From Streptomyces sp. ISL-66 (GTDB lineage: Bacteria; Actinomycetota; Actinomycetes; Streptomycetales; Streptomycetaceae), in contig NZ_JAGGOW010000005.1 of NCBI RefSeq assembly GCF_018614135.1, positions 1-64,000 of the forward strand: a stretch of DNA of 64,000 nt, given 5' to 3'. The translations under genes and the position numbers were made by a program. Shown one piece after another: positions 8,638 to 15,571 of this stretch. Every line of letters begins with the position of its first letter. Within the stretch, counting starts at the first letter, position 1. The notes beneath the pieces are model-generated. The model did no database searches, was not told where the DNA came from, and saw only the letters and a program-made list of their open reading frames with translations.

Positions 8638-9195
8638 ATGACCGGCCTTCGTCTTCCCGTCCCCGTGTACGGGGTGAGCGCCCGCGTGGTCATGCAGACC
8701 AACTGCGGGCCGTACGCGTACGTCGCCGCCGACTTCGAGCCGCCGGGCCCGGACGGTCTGACGGAGGTCCTGAACGCCGTGCCGGAGTCCTCGCTGCCCG
8801 CGCGGTACGTGCCGTGCGTGCGGGCGGGCATCGAGCGCGGGTTGGAGGGGGTGGCGGCTTCGGTGCTGCTCGTCGACGCCCGGTTCCACGAGGTGGACTC
8901 CTCCGAGTACGGCTACCGGCTCGCCGGGCTGGAAGCGGGCCGGGCCGCCCTGGTGGCGAGCGGACTGCTGCCGCCGGAGGAGGCGGACAGCCTGCGGTGG
9001 GCCGAGTGGCCGGGCCGCCCGAGGCCCTGGCCGGGCCACAATCCGCGTTCGGAGGCGCTGATCATGGCGGCCCCCGCCTGGTGCCCGGACTTCCTGCCGC
9101 TGTCGGACGGGCGGCCCCCCGTGGTCACGCCCGCGCGGGGCCGGGAGCGGCGCCGCCGGCCGCGCCCCGGAGGCCGTGCATCAGGAGGGCGGTGA
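8638..9195 (+). CDS. Standalone EF-G domain IV-like protein, function unknown
   Basis: A 185-residue protein not recognised by name. Its centre (YVPCVRAGIERGLEG ... LLVDARFHEVDSSEYGYRLAG) closely follows the pattern of domain IV of elongation factor G, where the sequence reads YIPAVxxGI ... DGSYHEVDSSExAFxxAG. It has no GTPase domain. The N-terminus (PVYGVSARVVMQTNCGPYAYV) and C-terminus (SEALIMAAPAWCPDFLPLSDG) are unlike EF-G. The last 20 residues are Arg-rich and overlap the end of the convergent TetR gene by 71 bp, so the true stop of one of the genes may matter less than it looks. A ribosome-related role is only an inference. Confidence 0.7.
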   Translation: MTGLRLPVPVYGVSARVVMQTNCGPYAYVAADFEPPGPDGLTEVLNAVPESSLPARYVPCVRAGIERGLEGVAASVLLVDARFHEVDSSEYGYRLAGLEAGRAALVASGLLPPEEADSLRWAEWPGRPRPWPGHNPRSEALIMAAPAWCPDFLPLSDGRPPVVTPARGRERRRRPRPGGRASGGR

Positions 9196-9814
9196 AGGAG
9201 GCCACCCACAGCTCGTCGACCGGCTCGGAGCTGACCAGCGCGCGGTGGACGACCGTGCCCGCGATCACGTCGAAGATCAGGTCCGTGGTGTGGGCGGCGA
9301 GGGACTCGTCCTCCTCGTAGGGGAGTTCGCCGCGGGCCTGCGCCCGCTCGCGGCCCAGTACGACGAGACGTTTCTGCCGGTCCACGATGGCCGACCGGAT
9401 CCGGTCCCGCAGGGCCTGGTCCCGGGTGGACTCGGCGACGACCGCCATCAGGGCGGTACGGGCCTCCGGGCGTCGCAGCAGTTCCGCGAACCGGAGCACC
9501 ACGTACTCGATGTCCGCTTCGAGGGAGCCCCGGTCGGGGAGCTCCAGGGAGTCGAAGAGCTCCGCGACGGCGTCCACGACCAGCTCGTTCTTGCCGGACC
9601 AGCGCCGGTAGAGGGTGGTCTTCGCGACGCCGGCCCGCGCCGAGACGTCCCCCATCGTCAGCTTCGACCAGCCCAGCTCCACCAGCGCGTCCCGGGTCGC
9701 GGCGAGGATCGCGGCGTCGGCCGCGGCACTGCGCGGGCGGCCGGTGCGAGCGGCCGGGGAGGGCGGCGAGGGGAGGGGAGCGCCTGAGCTGGGGTTGCGC
9801 ATGGCCGAGACCAT
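9125..9814 (-). CDS. TetR family transcriptional regulator
   Basis: A 229-residue TetR protein. The helix-turn-helix lies at about residues 45-70 (LTMGDVSARAGVAKTTLYRRW), after a disordered Pro/Ser-rich leader and GRPRSAAADAAILAA. The C-terminal ligand domain is helical and ends with an Ala/Gly/Pro tail. It starts at ATG 9814 or ATG 9802; neither has a strong ribosome-binding site. A perfect 10-bp inverted repeat lies 75 bp upstream, probably its autoregulatory operator. Its 3' end overlaps the convergent EF-G-like gene. Target genes other than itself are unknown; the thioredoxin/TPR gene on the other side of the operator is one candidate. Confidence 0.88.
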   Translation of the reverse strand: MVSAMRNPSSGAPLPSPPSPAARTGRPRSAAADAAILAATRDALVELGWSKLTMGDVSARAGVAKTTLYRRWSGKNELVVDAVAELFDSLELPDRGSLEADIEYVVLRFAELLRRPEARTALMAVVAESTRDQALRDRIRSAIVDRQKRLVVLGRERAQARGELPYEEDESLAAHTTDLIFDVIAGTVVHRALVSSEPVDELWVASFTALLMHGLRGAAGGAAPGPARA

Positions 9815-10143
9815 ACCCGCCGGTACTGGAACCGTCGGGGGCCCCGCCGGTGTGGTTCAGATCACGGGGCGCGGACGGGCGGGGCGAGTTACGCTACGGG
9901 TCGTAGCGTAAGAGCGGCAACCACGCGAAGAGCTACGGCGCCAGGTGGGGACCCGGCGCCACAGTAGGACGAGCAGGACACGCACGACGGCCGCGGCCGC
10001 GCAGGTCGCGGCCGACACGGCGGGAGTCGGACAGTACGGCGGTACGGCGTGCGCGGGCAGTTCGGCAGTGCGACGGATACCGCGATCGGTTCGTTTCGGC
10101 CGATCTTTTTCGTCGGCGCGCGCACACGGGGGAGGATGTACGC
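9815..10143. other. Divergent intergenic region, TetR to thioredoxin/TPR gene
   Basis: The 329 bp hold the TetR-type dyad at 9889-9911 and, at the far end, GGAGG (10131-10135) for the next gene. The middle part is GC-rich with a short T-run (10106-10110). I see no small gene or further repeat that I can support. Confidence 0.5.
9889..9911. promoter_or_regulatory. Perfect 10-bp inverted repeat, candidate TetR operator
   Basis: TTACGCTACG (9889-9898) and CGTAGCGTAA (9902-9911) flank a 3-base spacer. The form, dyad arms around a short centre, is typical of TetR family operators. It lies 75 bp upstream of the TetR gene and 233 bp upstream of the thioredoxin/TPR gene. Confidence 0.7.
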
Positions 10144-11157
10144 ATGCAGCCCAGAAACATGTCCATGAGCGGCGTCGTCGACCTCGCCGCGGTGAAGGCG
10201 GCCGGCGAGGCCAAGGCGAAGGCCGAGCAGGCCCGCGCCGAGGCGTCCCGGAAGGCCGCTCAGGGCGGTGCGCCCGCGTCCGCCGGGGCGGTTCCGCCCT
10301 CCGCGCTCGTCTTCGACACCGACGAGACCCAGTTCGAGAGCCATGTCGTCCCGCTCTCGGGCGAGGTTCCGGTCATCCTCGACTTCCGTGCCGAGGGCTT
10401 CGAGCAGGGCCGCGAGCAGAGCCTGCTGCTGGAGCGGCTCACGGTCGAGGCCAACGGCCGCCTGGCCCTGGCCGCCCTCGACGTCGCGGCCAGCCAGAAC
10501 TTGGTCCGCGAGTTCCGCATCCAGGCCCTTCCGGCCGTCTTCGCCCTGGTCGCGGGGCAGGCGATGCCGCTGTTCCAGGACTTCGCGCCCGAGGACGAGG
10601 TCCGCGCGATCCTGGCCCAGCTGGTCCAGATCGCCGAGGAGCGCTTCGGAGTCCTCGGTGTCGCCGTGGATCCGGCCGCCGAGGGCGCGGGCGGCCCGGG
10701 CCGCGGCCCCGGTGAGGAGCCCGCCGAGGCGCCGGCCGGACCGTACGACGCGCTGCTGGACGCGGCCGTCGCGGCGCTCGACGCCAATGACCTGGGCGGC
10801 GCCGTACAGGCGTACAAGAACGTCCTGCTGTCGGATCCGGCCAACACCGAGGCCAAGCTGGGCCTGGCGCAGGCCGAACTCCTCGCCCGTGTCAAGGACA
10901 TGAACCCGCAGGCGGTGCGTGCCGCGGCGGCCGAGAACCCGCGCGATCCGGCGGCGCAGATCGCCGCCGCGGACCTGGATCTGGCCGGCGGGCACGTGGC
11001 GGACGCTTTCGGGCGCCTGGTGGACACCGTCCGCGTGACGGTGGGTGAGGACCGGGATTCCGTACGGGTGAGGCTGCTCGAAATGTTCGAAGCCGTCGGC
11101 GCGGACGATCCGCTGGTCTCCTCGGCCCGTGCGGCGCTCGCGCGGGTGCTCTTCTAA
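10144..11157 (+). CDS. Thioredoxin-fold/TPR protein lacking active-site cysteines (CnoX/YbbN-like)
   Basis: A 337-residue protein. Residues 1-50 are an Ala/Lys-rich helix. About 60-180 form a thioredoxin fold (VPVILDFRAEGFEQGREQSL, then IQALPAVFALVAGQ with the cis-Pro). About 205-337 contain TPR-like helices (LDANDLGGAVQAYKNVLLSDPANTEAKLGLAQAELL). This is the layout of the holdase YbbN/CnoX, which passes clients to chaperones. The CxxC position reads EGFEQG, and I find no cysteine in the whole protein, so it cannot do disulfide chemistry. It starts at ATG 10144 with GGAGG 8 bases upstream. Confidence 0.85.
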   Translation: MQPRNMSMSGVVDLAAVKAAGEAKAKAEQARAEASRKAAQGGAPASAGAVPPSALVFDTDETQFESHVVPLSGEVPVILDFRAEGFEQGREQSLLLERLTVEANGRLALAALDVAASQNLVREFRIQALPAVFALVAGQAMPLFQDFAPEDEVRAILAQLVQIAEERFGVLGVAVDPAAEGAGGPGRGPGEEPAEAPAGPYDALLDAAVAALDANDLGGAVQAYKNVLLSDPANTEAKLGLAQAELLARVKDMNPQAVRAAAAENPRDPAAQIAAADLDLAGGHVADAFGRLVDTVRVTVGEDRDSVRVRLLEMFEAVGADDPLVSSARAALARVLF

Positions 11158-11791
11158 CGCGGCCCCGCCGCTGGTCCGGCTTCGGTGCGGTGTCCGTCCG
11201 GCACGGTCCGACGCCGGTCCGGCGCCCACCCCGCGCCGGTGATTTGTTGACACGGAGATAAACAGCGGCCGCACTTTGCCAAAACTTGGCAATCGCGGCC
11301 GCTGTTACTCGCAGTAAATCGAACCCCGTGAACTGTCCGGTGTGTTCACTCTTCCCCCGGTCTGTCGTGGCCCTTGGTGACACCCTGTGTTGCCGCCCGA
11401 CATCAACAGGTCTTCCTCGCGTTATTCGGCCGTTACCCGCCAGTAACGAACCCCCTTGTGCCCCGGCCGCGAATGGACCACGATCGGCGACGCTCGGTCC
11501 TTCCCGCAGAGCCGCTCATCCGGAGCCGCGGCGAAGGGTCCCCACCGGGCCGGCCGGTGGCAGTGGCACCGGCCGTGGGACAGGGGGGTCTTCGCCACAC
11601 GGCGGAGCCTGTCCCCCAGGTTGCGCGAACGCGTGGCCAAGTGGTTGTCGCTCGGGGGTGATCGCCGGTGTACGGGACGCGGCTCGCTGCGGCTCGGCAG
11701 CCTGCGCTCCTTCCCGAGGACGTAGCACTTCTCCCATCCCAGGACGGGCACGGCCCGGACCGGAGATGTACGTCCGAGAAGGAGGAACGAA
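11158..11791. other. Long intergenic region upstream of the DUF6230 gene
   Basis: 634 bp without a convincing gene. It holds a TTGACA box (11247-11252), the nested dyad at 11261-11306, a small inverted repeat TTACT-CGC-AGTAA (11305-11317), and CGTTAC/GTAACG arms around 11430-11447. The density of dyads suggests a complex promoter for the envelope genes downstream. GAAGGAGGAAC just before 11792 is the ribosome-binding site of the next gene. Short open frames here have no Streptomyces codon pattern. Confidence 0.5.
11261..11306. promoter_or_regulatory. Nested inverted repeat (12-bp outer, 7-bp inner arms)
   Basis: The outer arms AACAGCGGCCGC (11261-11272) and GCGGCCGCTGTT (11295-11306) are exact reverse complements. 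Inside them TTGCCAA (11276-11282) and TTGGCAA (11286-11292) form a second perfect dyad around AAC. It could be an operator or a very stable RNA hairpin ending the upstream gene. It has only a short T tract, and only on the minus strand. Confidence 0.65.
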
Positions 11792-12433
11792 ATGAGTTCT
11801 CAGATTCGTGGCGGGACCAGATGGAAGCGCTTCGCGCTCGTCATGGTTCCGAGCATCGCGGCCACGGCCGTGGTCGGTGTGGGTCTGGCGCAGGGTGCCC
11901 TCGCGGCTTCCTTCGCCGTCTCGGGCCAGGACTTCAAGGTTTCGGCCGACAAGCTCGACGGTCGCAACCTGATCCAGTACGGCGGCATTGCCGAGGGGCA
12001 TGACCTCAAGGGCAACGTGGCGCACCACCCGGTCACCATCTCCGGGTTCAGCCACGCCGAGATCACCAACATGTGCCAGTCGCTGGTGACGCCGACTCCG
12101 CTCGGCAACATCACGCTGAGGCTCAACACGGGCACCAAGCCGGGCGTGCCCGCCGTGGCGACCAACATCTACTTGGATGTCGCCGAGCTCGACACGGACG
12201 CCGAGTTCGAGAACCTCGACATCGGTGTCGCCGTGGGCGACGCGAGCCACAAGACCAAGCCGCAGGCCGGTACGGTCGCGAGCCCGTACGCCTTCTCGCA
12301 GCGTGCGGACCGCGCGGTGCTGTCCAACGTGCGCCAGAAGGCCTGGGCGACGACGGCAGGCACCTTCAAGCTGCCCAACCTGAAGCTGCGCCTCCTCAGT
12401 GGCGACCAGCCCTGCTACCAGGACGAGAAGTAG
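11792..12433 (+). CDS. DUF6230 family secreted/envelope protein
   Basis: A 213-residue protein. An N-terminal signal-like segment (RFALVMVPSIAATAVVGVGLAQGALA, about 14-38) ends in an AxA-type site. A compact domain follows with two cysteines (TNMCQSL and GDQPCYQ) that may form a disulfide. The signature (ASFAVSGQDFKVSADKL ... QYGGI) is that of DUF6230, found in Streptomyces next to DUF6114 membrane proteins. No activity is known to me. It has the strong site GAAGGAGGAAC upstream, and is followed after 114 bp by the DUF6114 gene, so the three genes to 14408 are probably one operon. Confidence 0.85.
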   Translation: MSSQIRGGTRWKRFALVMVPSIAATAVVGVGLAQGALAASFAVSGQDFKVSADKLDGRNLIQYGGIAEGHDLKGNVAHHPVTISGFSHAEITNMCQSLVTPTPLGNITLRLNTGTKPGVPAVATNIYLDVAELDTDAEFENLDIGVAVGDASHKTKPQAGTVASPYAFSQRADRAVLSNVRQKAWATTAGTFKLPNLKLRLLSGDQPCYQDEK

Positions 12434-12547
12434 TCGCTCCCGGTGCGTAGCCGGACGGGCGGGCGGCGACGGCAGCCGTCGCCGTCGCCCGCCCGTCCGG
12501 GCTCCACATAGTTCTCAGTACCACCCGTTTCCAGGGAGCTGTTGTCC

Positions 12548-13132
12548 ATGAACCCCCAGGCCCCGGTTTACGTGCGCGCCGAAGACGACGCCTGGCTCAC
12601 GATGGTGTACTACCGCTTCCACGCGTGGAGCGGTCGCCGCCCCTTCTGGGCAGGTCTGTTCACGCTCCTCAGCGGTGCTCCGATCATCTACTTCCCGTAC
12701 GGGGACGTCCGGCTCGGCAACGTCACCCTCGCGATGGCGACGACGACCGGTTCCGGTTCGCTGATCATCGGCGTCCTCCTGATCACGCTGGGGCTGACGC
12801 TCTGGTTCCAGCAGGGCGTACGGATCTTCGCGGGTGTCGCCGCCATCCTGCTGGGGCTGGTGTCTGTGCCGGTGTCGAACCTCGGTGGCTTCGGCCTGGG
12901 CCTCATCCCCGCTCTGGTCGGCGGCGGTCTCGCGCTGTCCTGGATGCCGGGCAAGCCCGAGGAAGAGGCGGACGCAGTGGACGCCAGAGGCTCAATGCGC
13001 GCCGTGGACATGGGCAAGGCGGAGGCGATGGCGGGCTCCCAGGGCCTTGTGGGACAGCGCGCAACGGAAACGCAGGCATACGCGAGCGAGACGACTGCCC
13101 ACGCCGATGGCGGGAGGAACAGTGCGGGGTGA
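12548..13132 (+). CDS. DUF6114 family four-helix membrane protein
   Basis: A 194-residue protein with four hydrophobic segments at about residues 37-55 (GLFTLLSGAPIIYF), 66-90 (TTTGSGSLIIGVLLITLGLTLWF), 96-113 (FAGVAAILLGLVSVPV) and 118-136 (GLGLIPALVGGGLALSWM), then a soluble 60-residue tail. DUF6114 proteins accompany DUF6230 proteins; a joint envelope role is likely but not proven. The start is ATG 12548 with GGGAG upstream; TTG 12542 is too close to that site. Its 3' end overlaps the next gene by 11 bp. Confidence 0.83.
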   Translation: MNPQAPVYVRAEDDAWLTMVYYRFHAWSGRRPFWAGLFTLLSGAPIIYFPYGDVRLGNVTLAMATTTGSGSLIIGVLLITLGLTLWFQQGVRIFAGVAAILLGLVSVPVSNLGGFGLGLIPALVGGGLALSWMPGKPEEEADAVDARGSMRAVDMGKAEAMAGSQGLVGQRATETQAYASETTAHADGGRNSAG

Positions 13133-14408
13133 CGAAACGCAGCGGGGTGTCGCCCCAGATGCGCAGTCCCGTGAGAAGAAGGGCCCGCGCCACGCGGCGC
13201 CCAGGAAGTCGCTGCTGACCAAATTCCAGATACCCGTCGGCAAGACGATGGCTCTGGCGGCCATGCCGACGGCGGTCTTCGTCGGCATGGGCATGGCGCC
13301 GAAGCTGGCCGTGGCCGACGACAAGGACATCCCCTTCGCGCCCGGACCGTGTGTGACGCGGTCCGACGAGCCCGCGGAGTCGGCCTCCCCGTCCCCGTCC
13401 CCGTCGAAGACGCCTTCGAAGAAGGCGGAGAAGGCGGAGCCGTCGCCGGGCACGTCGCCCACCGCGGTGCCTTCCCCGAGCGCGAGCCCGTCGGCGTCCA
13501 AGGAGGCCGCGAAGCCCGCGGAGAAGCCGGTGGAGACGCCGGCCGCGAAGCAGGCGGCCCCCGCCCCGGAGACCAAGACGGCGAACCCGCTGGACCCGCT
13601 GGGTCTCGGCGACGCGGTCAAGGGCCTCTTCGACGAGCTCGGCAAGCCCCTCCAGCCCGCGGTGGCCCCGCCGGAGCCGAAGCCGGCGGCCCCGACCGCG
13701 CCGGCGCCCGCCCCGGACCCGGCCGCGAACGCGATCCGCGAAGCCGCGAAGACGGCCGGCGTCGAGGTCTCGGAGCTCTCCGAGGACGTCAAGAAGACCG
13801 CGACCGCCCCGAAGGACGAGACCGGCGGCACGTCCAAGGCCGACGCCAAGGCCAAGGCCGCCGCCAAGGCGGCGGCCGACGACAAGGCCGACGCCAAGAA
13901 GGACGCGGACGGGAAGCAACCCTTCCCGTGCCCGACCTACGACGCCAAGGCCCTGGCCGACGCCGAACTGGAGCAGGGCATCCCGCTGCTCCCGGACGAG
14001 CCCTGGTACCTCGACAGCTCGCTGCTGACCCTCTACGGCCTCGACTACGAGGGCATCGTCGAGGTGAAGACGGCGGGCGGCAAGACCAAGAAGGTCCTGA
14101 AGTTCACGGCGGACTCGCTGGACATCAAGGACCTCTACCAGACGGTCGGCAAGGGCGGCCAGATCGCCCATCTGAAGTCCCGACCCGGTTCCACCTCGAA
14201 GATCCGCGGGGCCAAGGTGACGATGTACACCGAGAGCCTCAAGGGCAACCTCTTCGGCCTGATCCCGATCGAGTTCAGCCCGAACAGCCCGCCGCCCCTG
14301 AACGTCCCCTTCGCGTTCTTCACGAACGCCAAGGTCGTCCAGGCCGGCCAGTTCGGCGGCACCCTGACCGTCCCGGGCCTCAAGAACTACATCGGCCCGG
14401 CGGAGTAG
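13122..14408 (+). CDS. Secreted Pro/Ala/Ser-rich protein of the DUF6230/DUF6114 set
   Basis: A 428-residue protein of unknown function. A hydrophobic segment (TMALAAMPTAVFVGMGMAPK, about 42-62) serves as signal or anchor. A low-complexity linker rich in Ser-Pro, Lys-Ala and Ala-Pro covers about 80-265 and would span the wall. The C-terminal domain (about 270-428: FPCPTYDAKALADAELEQG ... SLKGNLFGLIPIEFSPNSPP) is well conserved in tone and includes a repeated Ile/Val-rich beta pattern. The start is GTG 13122 because GGGAGGA lies at 13112-13118; it overlaps the DUF6114 stop, so translation is coupled. A strong terminator follows. Confidence 0.8.
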   Translation: MRGDETQRGVAPDAQSREKKGPRHAAPRKSLLTKFQIPVGKTMALAAMPTAVFVGMGMAPKLAVADDKDIPFAPGPCVTRSDEPAESASPSPSPSKTPSKKAEKAEPSPGTSPTAVPSPSASPSASKEAAKPAEKPVETPAAKQAAPAPETKTANPLDPLGLGDAVKGLFDELGKPLQPAVAPPEPKPAAPTAPAPAPDPAANAIREAAKTAGVEVSELSEDVKKTATAPKDETGGTSKADAKAKAAAKAAADDKADAKKDADGKQPFPCPTYDAKALADAELEQGIPLLPDEPWYLDSSLLTLYGLDYEGIVEVKTAGGKTKKVLKFTADSLDIKDLYQTVGKGGQIAHLKSRPGSTSKIRGAKVTMYTESLKGNLFGLIPIEFSPNSPPPLNVPFAFFTNAKVVQAGQFGGTLTVPGLKNYIGPAE

Positions 14409-14442
14409 CAGCAGCTCTCGACAGGTGAACAAGTCGACCCGC

Positions 14443-14489
14443 AGTGAATGACCCGCCCTGGCAAATGAGGGGCGGGTCATTCACTTTTG
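14443..14489 (+). terminator. Rho-independent terminator, 16-bp perfect stem
   Basis: AGTGAATGACCCGCCC (14443-14458) pairs exactly with GGGCGGGTCATTCACT (14470-14485) around an 11-base loop, followed by TTT. It closes the DUF6230/DUF6114/Pro-Ala-rich operon. Confidence 0.88.
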
Positions 14490-14651
14490 GCCGCCAACTC
14501 CCTTGAGCTTTACATACGTTAATGGCGTGCATAATGTGATCTTGCCGCTGCCCAGGGCGCGGTGCGTTGGCTGTCCCAGGGGGGAAGTCCGAGTCTTCGG
14601 GTGCCTGTGGCATGCCCGCGCTCATGACTTCAGCGGGGGACCGACAACTCG

Positions 14652-15551
14652 ATGCTGCAATCAATGAACCGCTCTTTGCGCCGGGCGGTGGTCTGTGCCG
14701 CCGGTCTGGTGCTGGCCGCCGTCGCGGCGGGGGTGTCCGGCGTGGCGCCGCCGCTCTGGCCGGACGGGACCGTCAACGCCGGCTCCATAGGGGCCCAACC
14801 CGTGGGCCCGCCCCTGAAGACGTTCCCGCTCCTCGCGCGCCACGCGAGCGCCGGAAAGCTCCGGGCGTACGAGCCGAACGGTACGGGCGGTCTGAAGTCC
14901 GCCTACGAGCTGGGCGGCGGTTTCGGTGACGCGACCGCACTCGCCCAGGCCAACGTCTCGGAGGGCGGCCGGGGCAACGACCTCTACCACCGTGCCGCCG
15001 GAACGCTCTACTACACCGCCGAACACGGCAACGACACCAAGGTCATCGGCGGCGGCTGGGACATCTACGACACGATCGTCTCCGTGGGGAACATGGGCGG
15101 TACGTCCGACGCGGACCTGGTCGGCCGGGACGCCTCCGGCGGCCTCTGGCTGTACCAGGGCAAGTCCGACGGCACCCTCGCGGCCCGGATCAGGGTCGGC
15201 ACCGGGTGGAACGCCATGACGCTCGTGGGCCGTGGCGACTACACGGGCGACGGCAAGGCGGACCTCCTCGCCCGCTCCAGCGACGGCACGCTCAACATCT
15301 ACGCCGGTACGGGCGCGGCCACGGTGGACGCCGTGGTCGGTACGCGGTATGCCGTGGGCGGCGGCTGGCAGGCGTACAAGACGCTCGCCTCCGCGGGCGA
15401 CACCGACGGCGACGGGAAGACCGACCTGATAGCGGCGGACACCGCCGGCGCGCTGTGGCTGTTCAAGGGCACCGGCAACGCCGCCGCCCCCTTCGCCGCG
15501 CGCGTGCAGATCGGCACCTCCGGCTGGGCCGCCTTCGATGTCCTCTTCTGA
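14652..15551 (+). CDS. Secreted FG-GAP/VCBS repeat protein
   Basis: A 299-residue protein with a signal peptide (about residues 8-32, RRAVVCAAGLVLAAVAAGVSG) and beta-propeller-like repeats. Two repeats carry the calcium-binding Dx(D/G)xDGxxD pattern: GDYTGDGKADLLARSSDG and GDTDGDGKTDLIAADTAG. Others (VGNMGGTSDADLVGRDASG) are weaker. Such propellers bind surfaces or partners. It ends 20 bp before the large toxin gene and on the same strand, so it is likely co-transcribed and may help present or tether the toxin. Start ATG 14652; ATG 14664 is possible. Confidence 0.8.
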   Translation: MLQSMNRSLRRAVVCAAGLVLAAVAAGVSGVAPPLWPDGTVNAGSIGAQPVGPPLKTFPLLARHASAGKLRAYEPNGTGGLKSAYELGGGFGDATALAQANVSEGGRGNDLYHRAAGTLYYTAEHGNDTKVIGGGWDIYDTIVSVGNMGGTSDADLVGRDASGGLWLYQGKSDGTLAARIRVGTGWNAMTLVGRGDYTGDGKADLLARSSDGTLNIYAGTGAATVDAVVGTRYAVGGGWQAYKTLASAGDTDGDGKTDLIAADTAGALWLFKGTGNAAAPFAARVQIGTSGWAAFDVLF

Positions 15552-15571
15552 GCAGAACGGCTGATACGGGT

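Noticed and set aside
11247..11275. A sigma-70-type promoter from TTGACA at 11247
   Set aside because: No acceptable -10 box lies 16-18 bases downstream; the region there is the GC-rich dyad arm.
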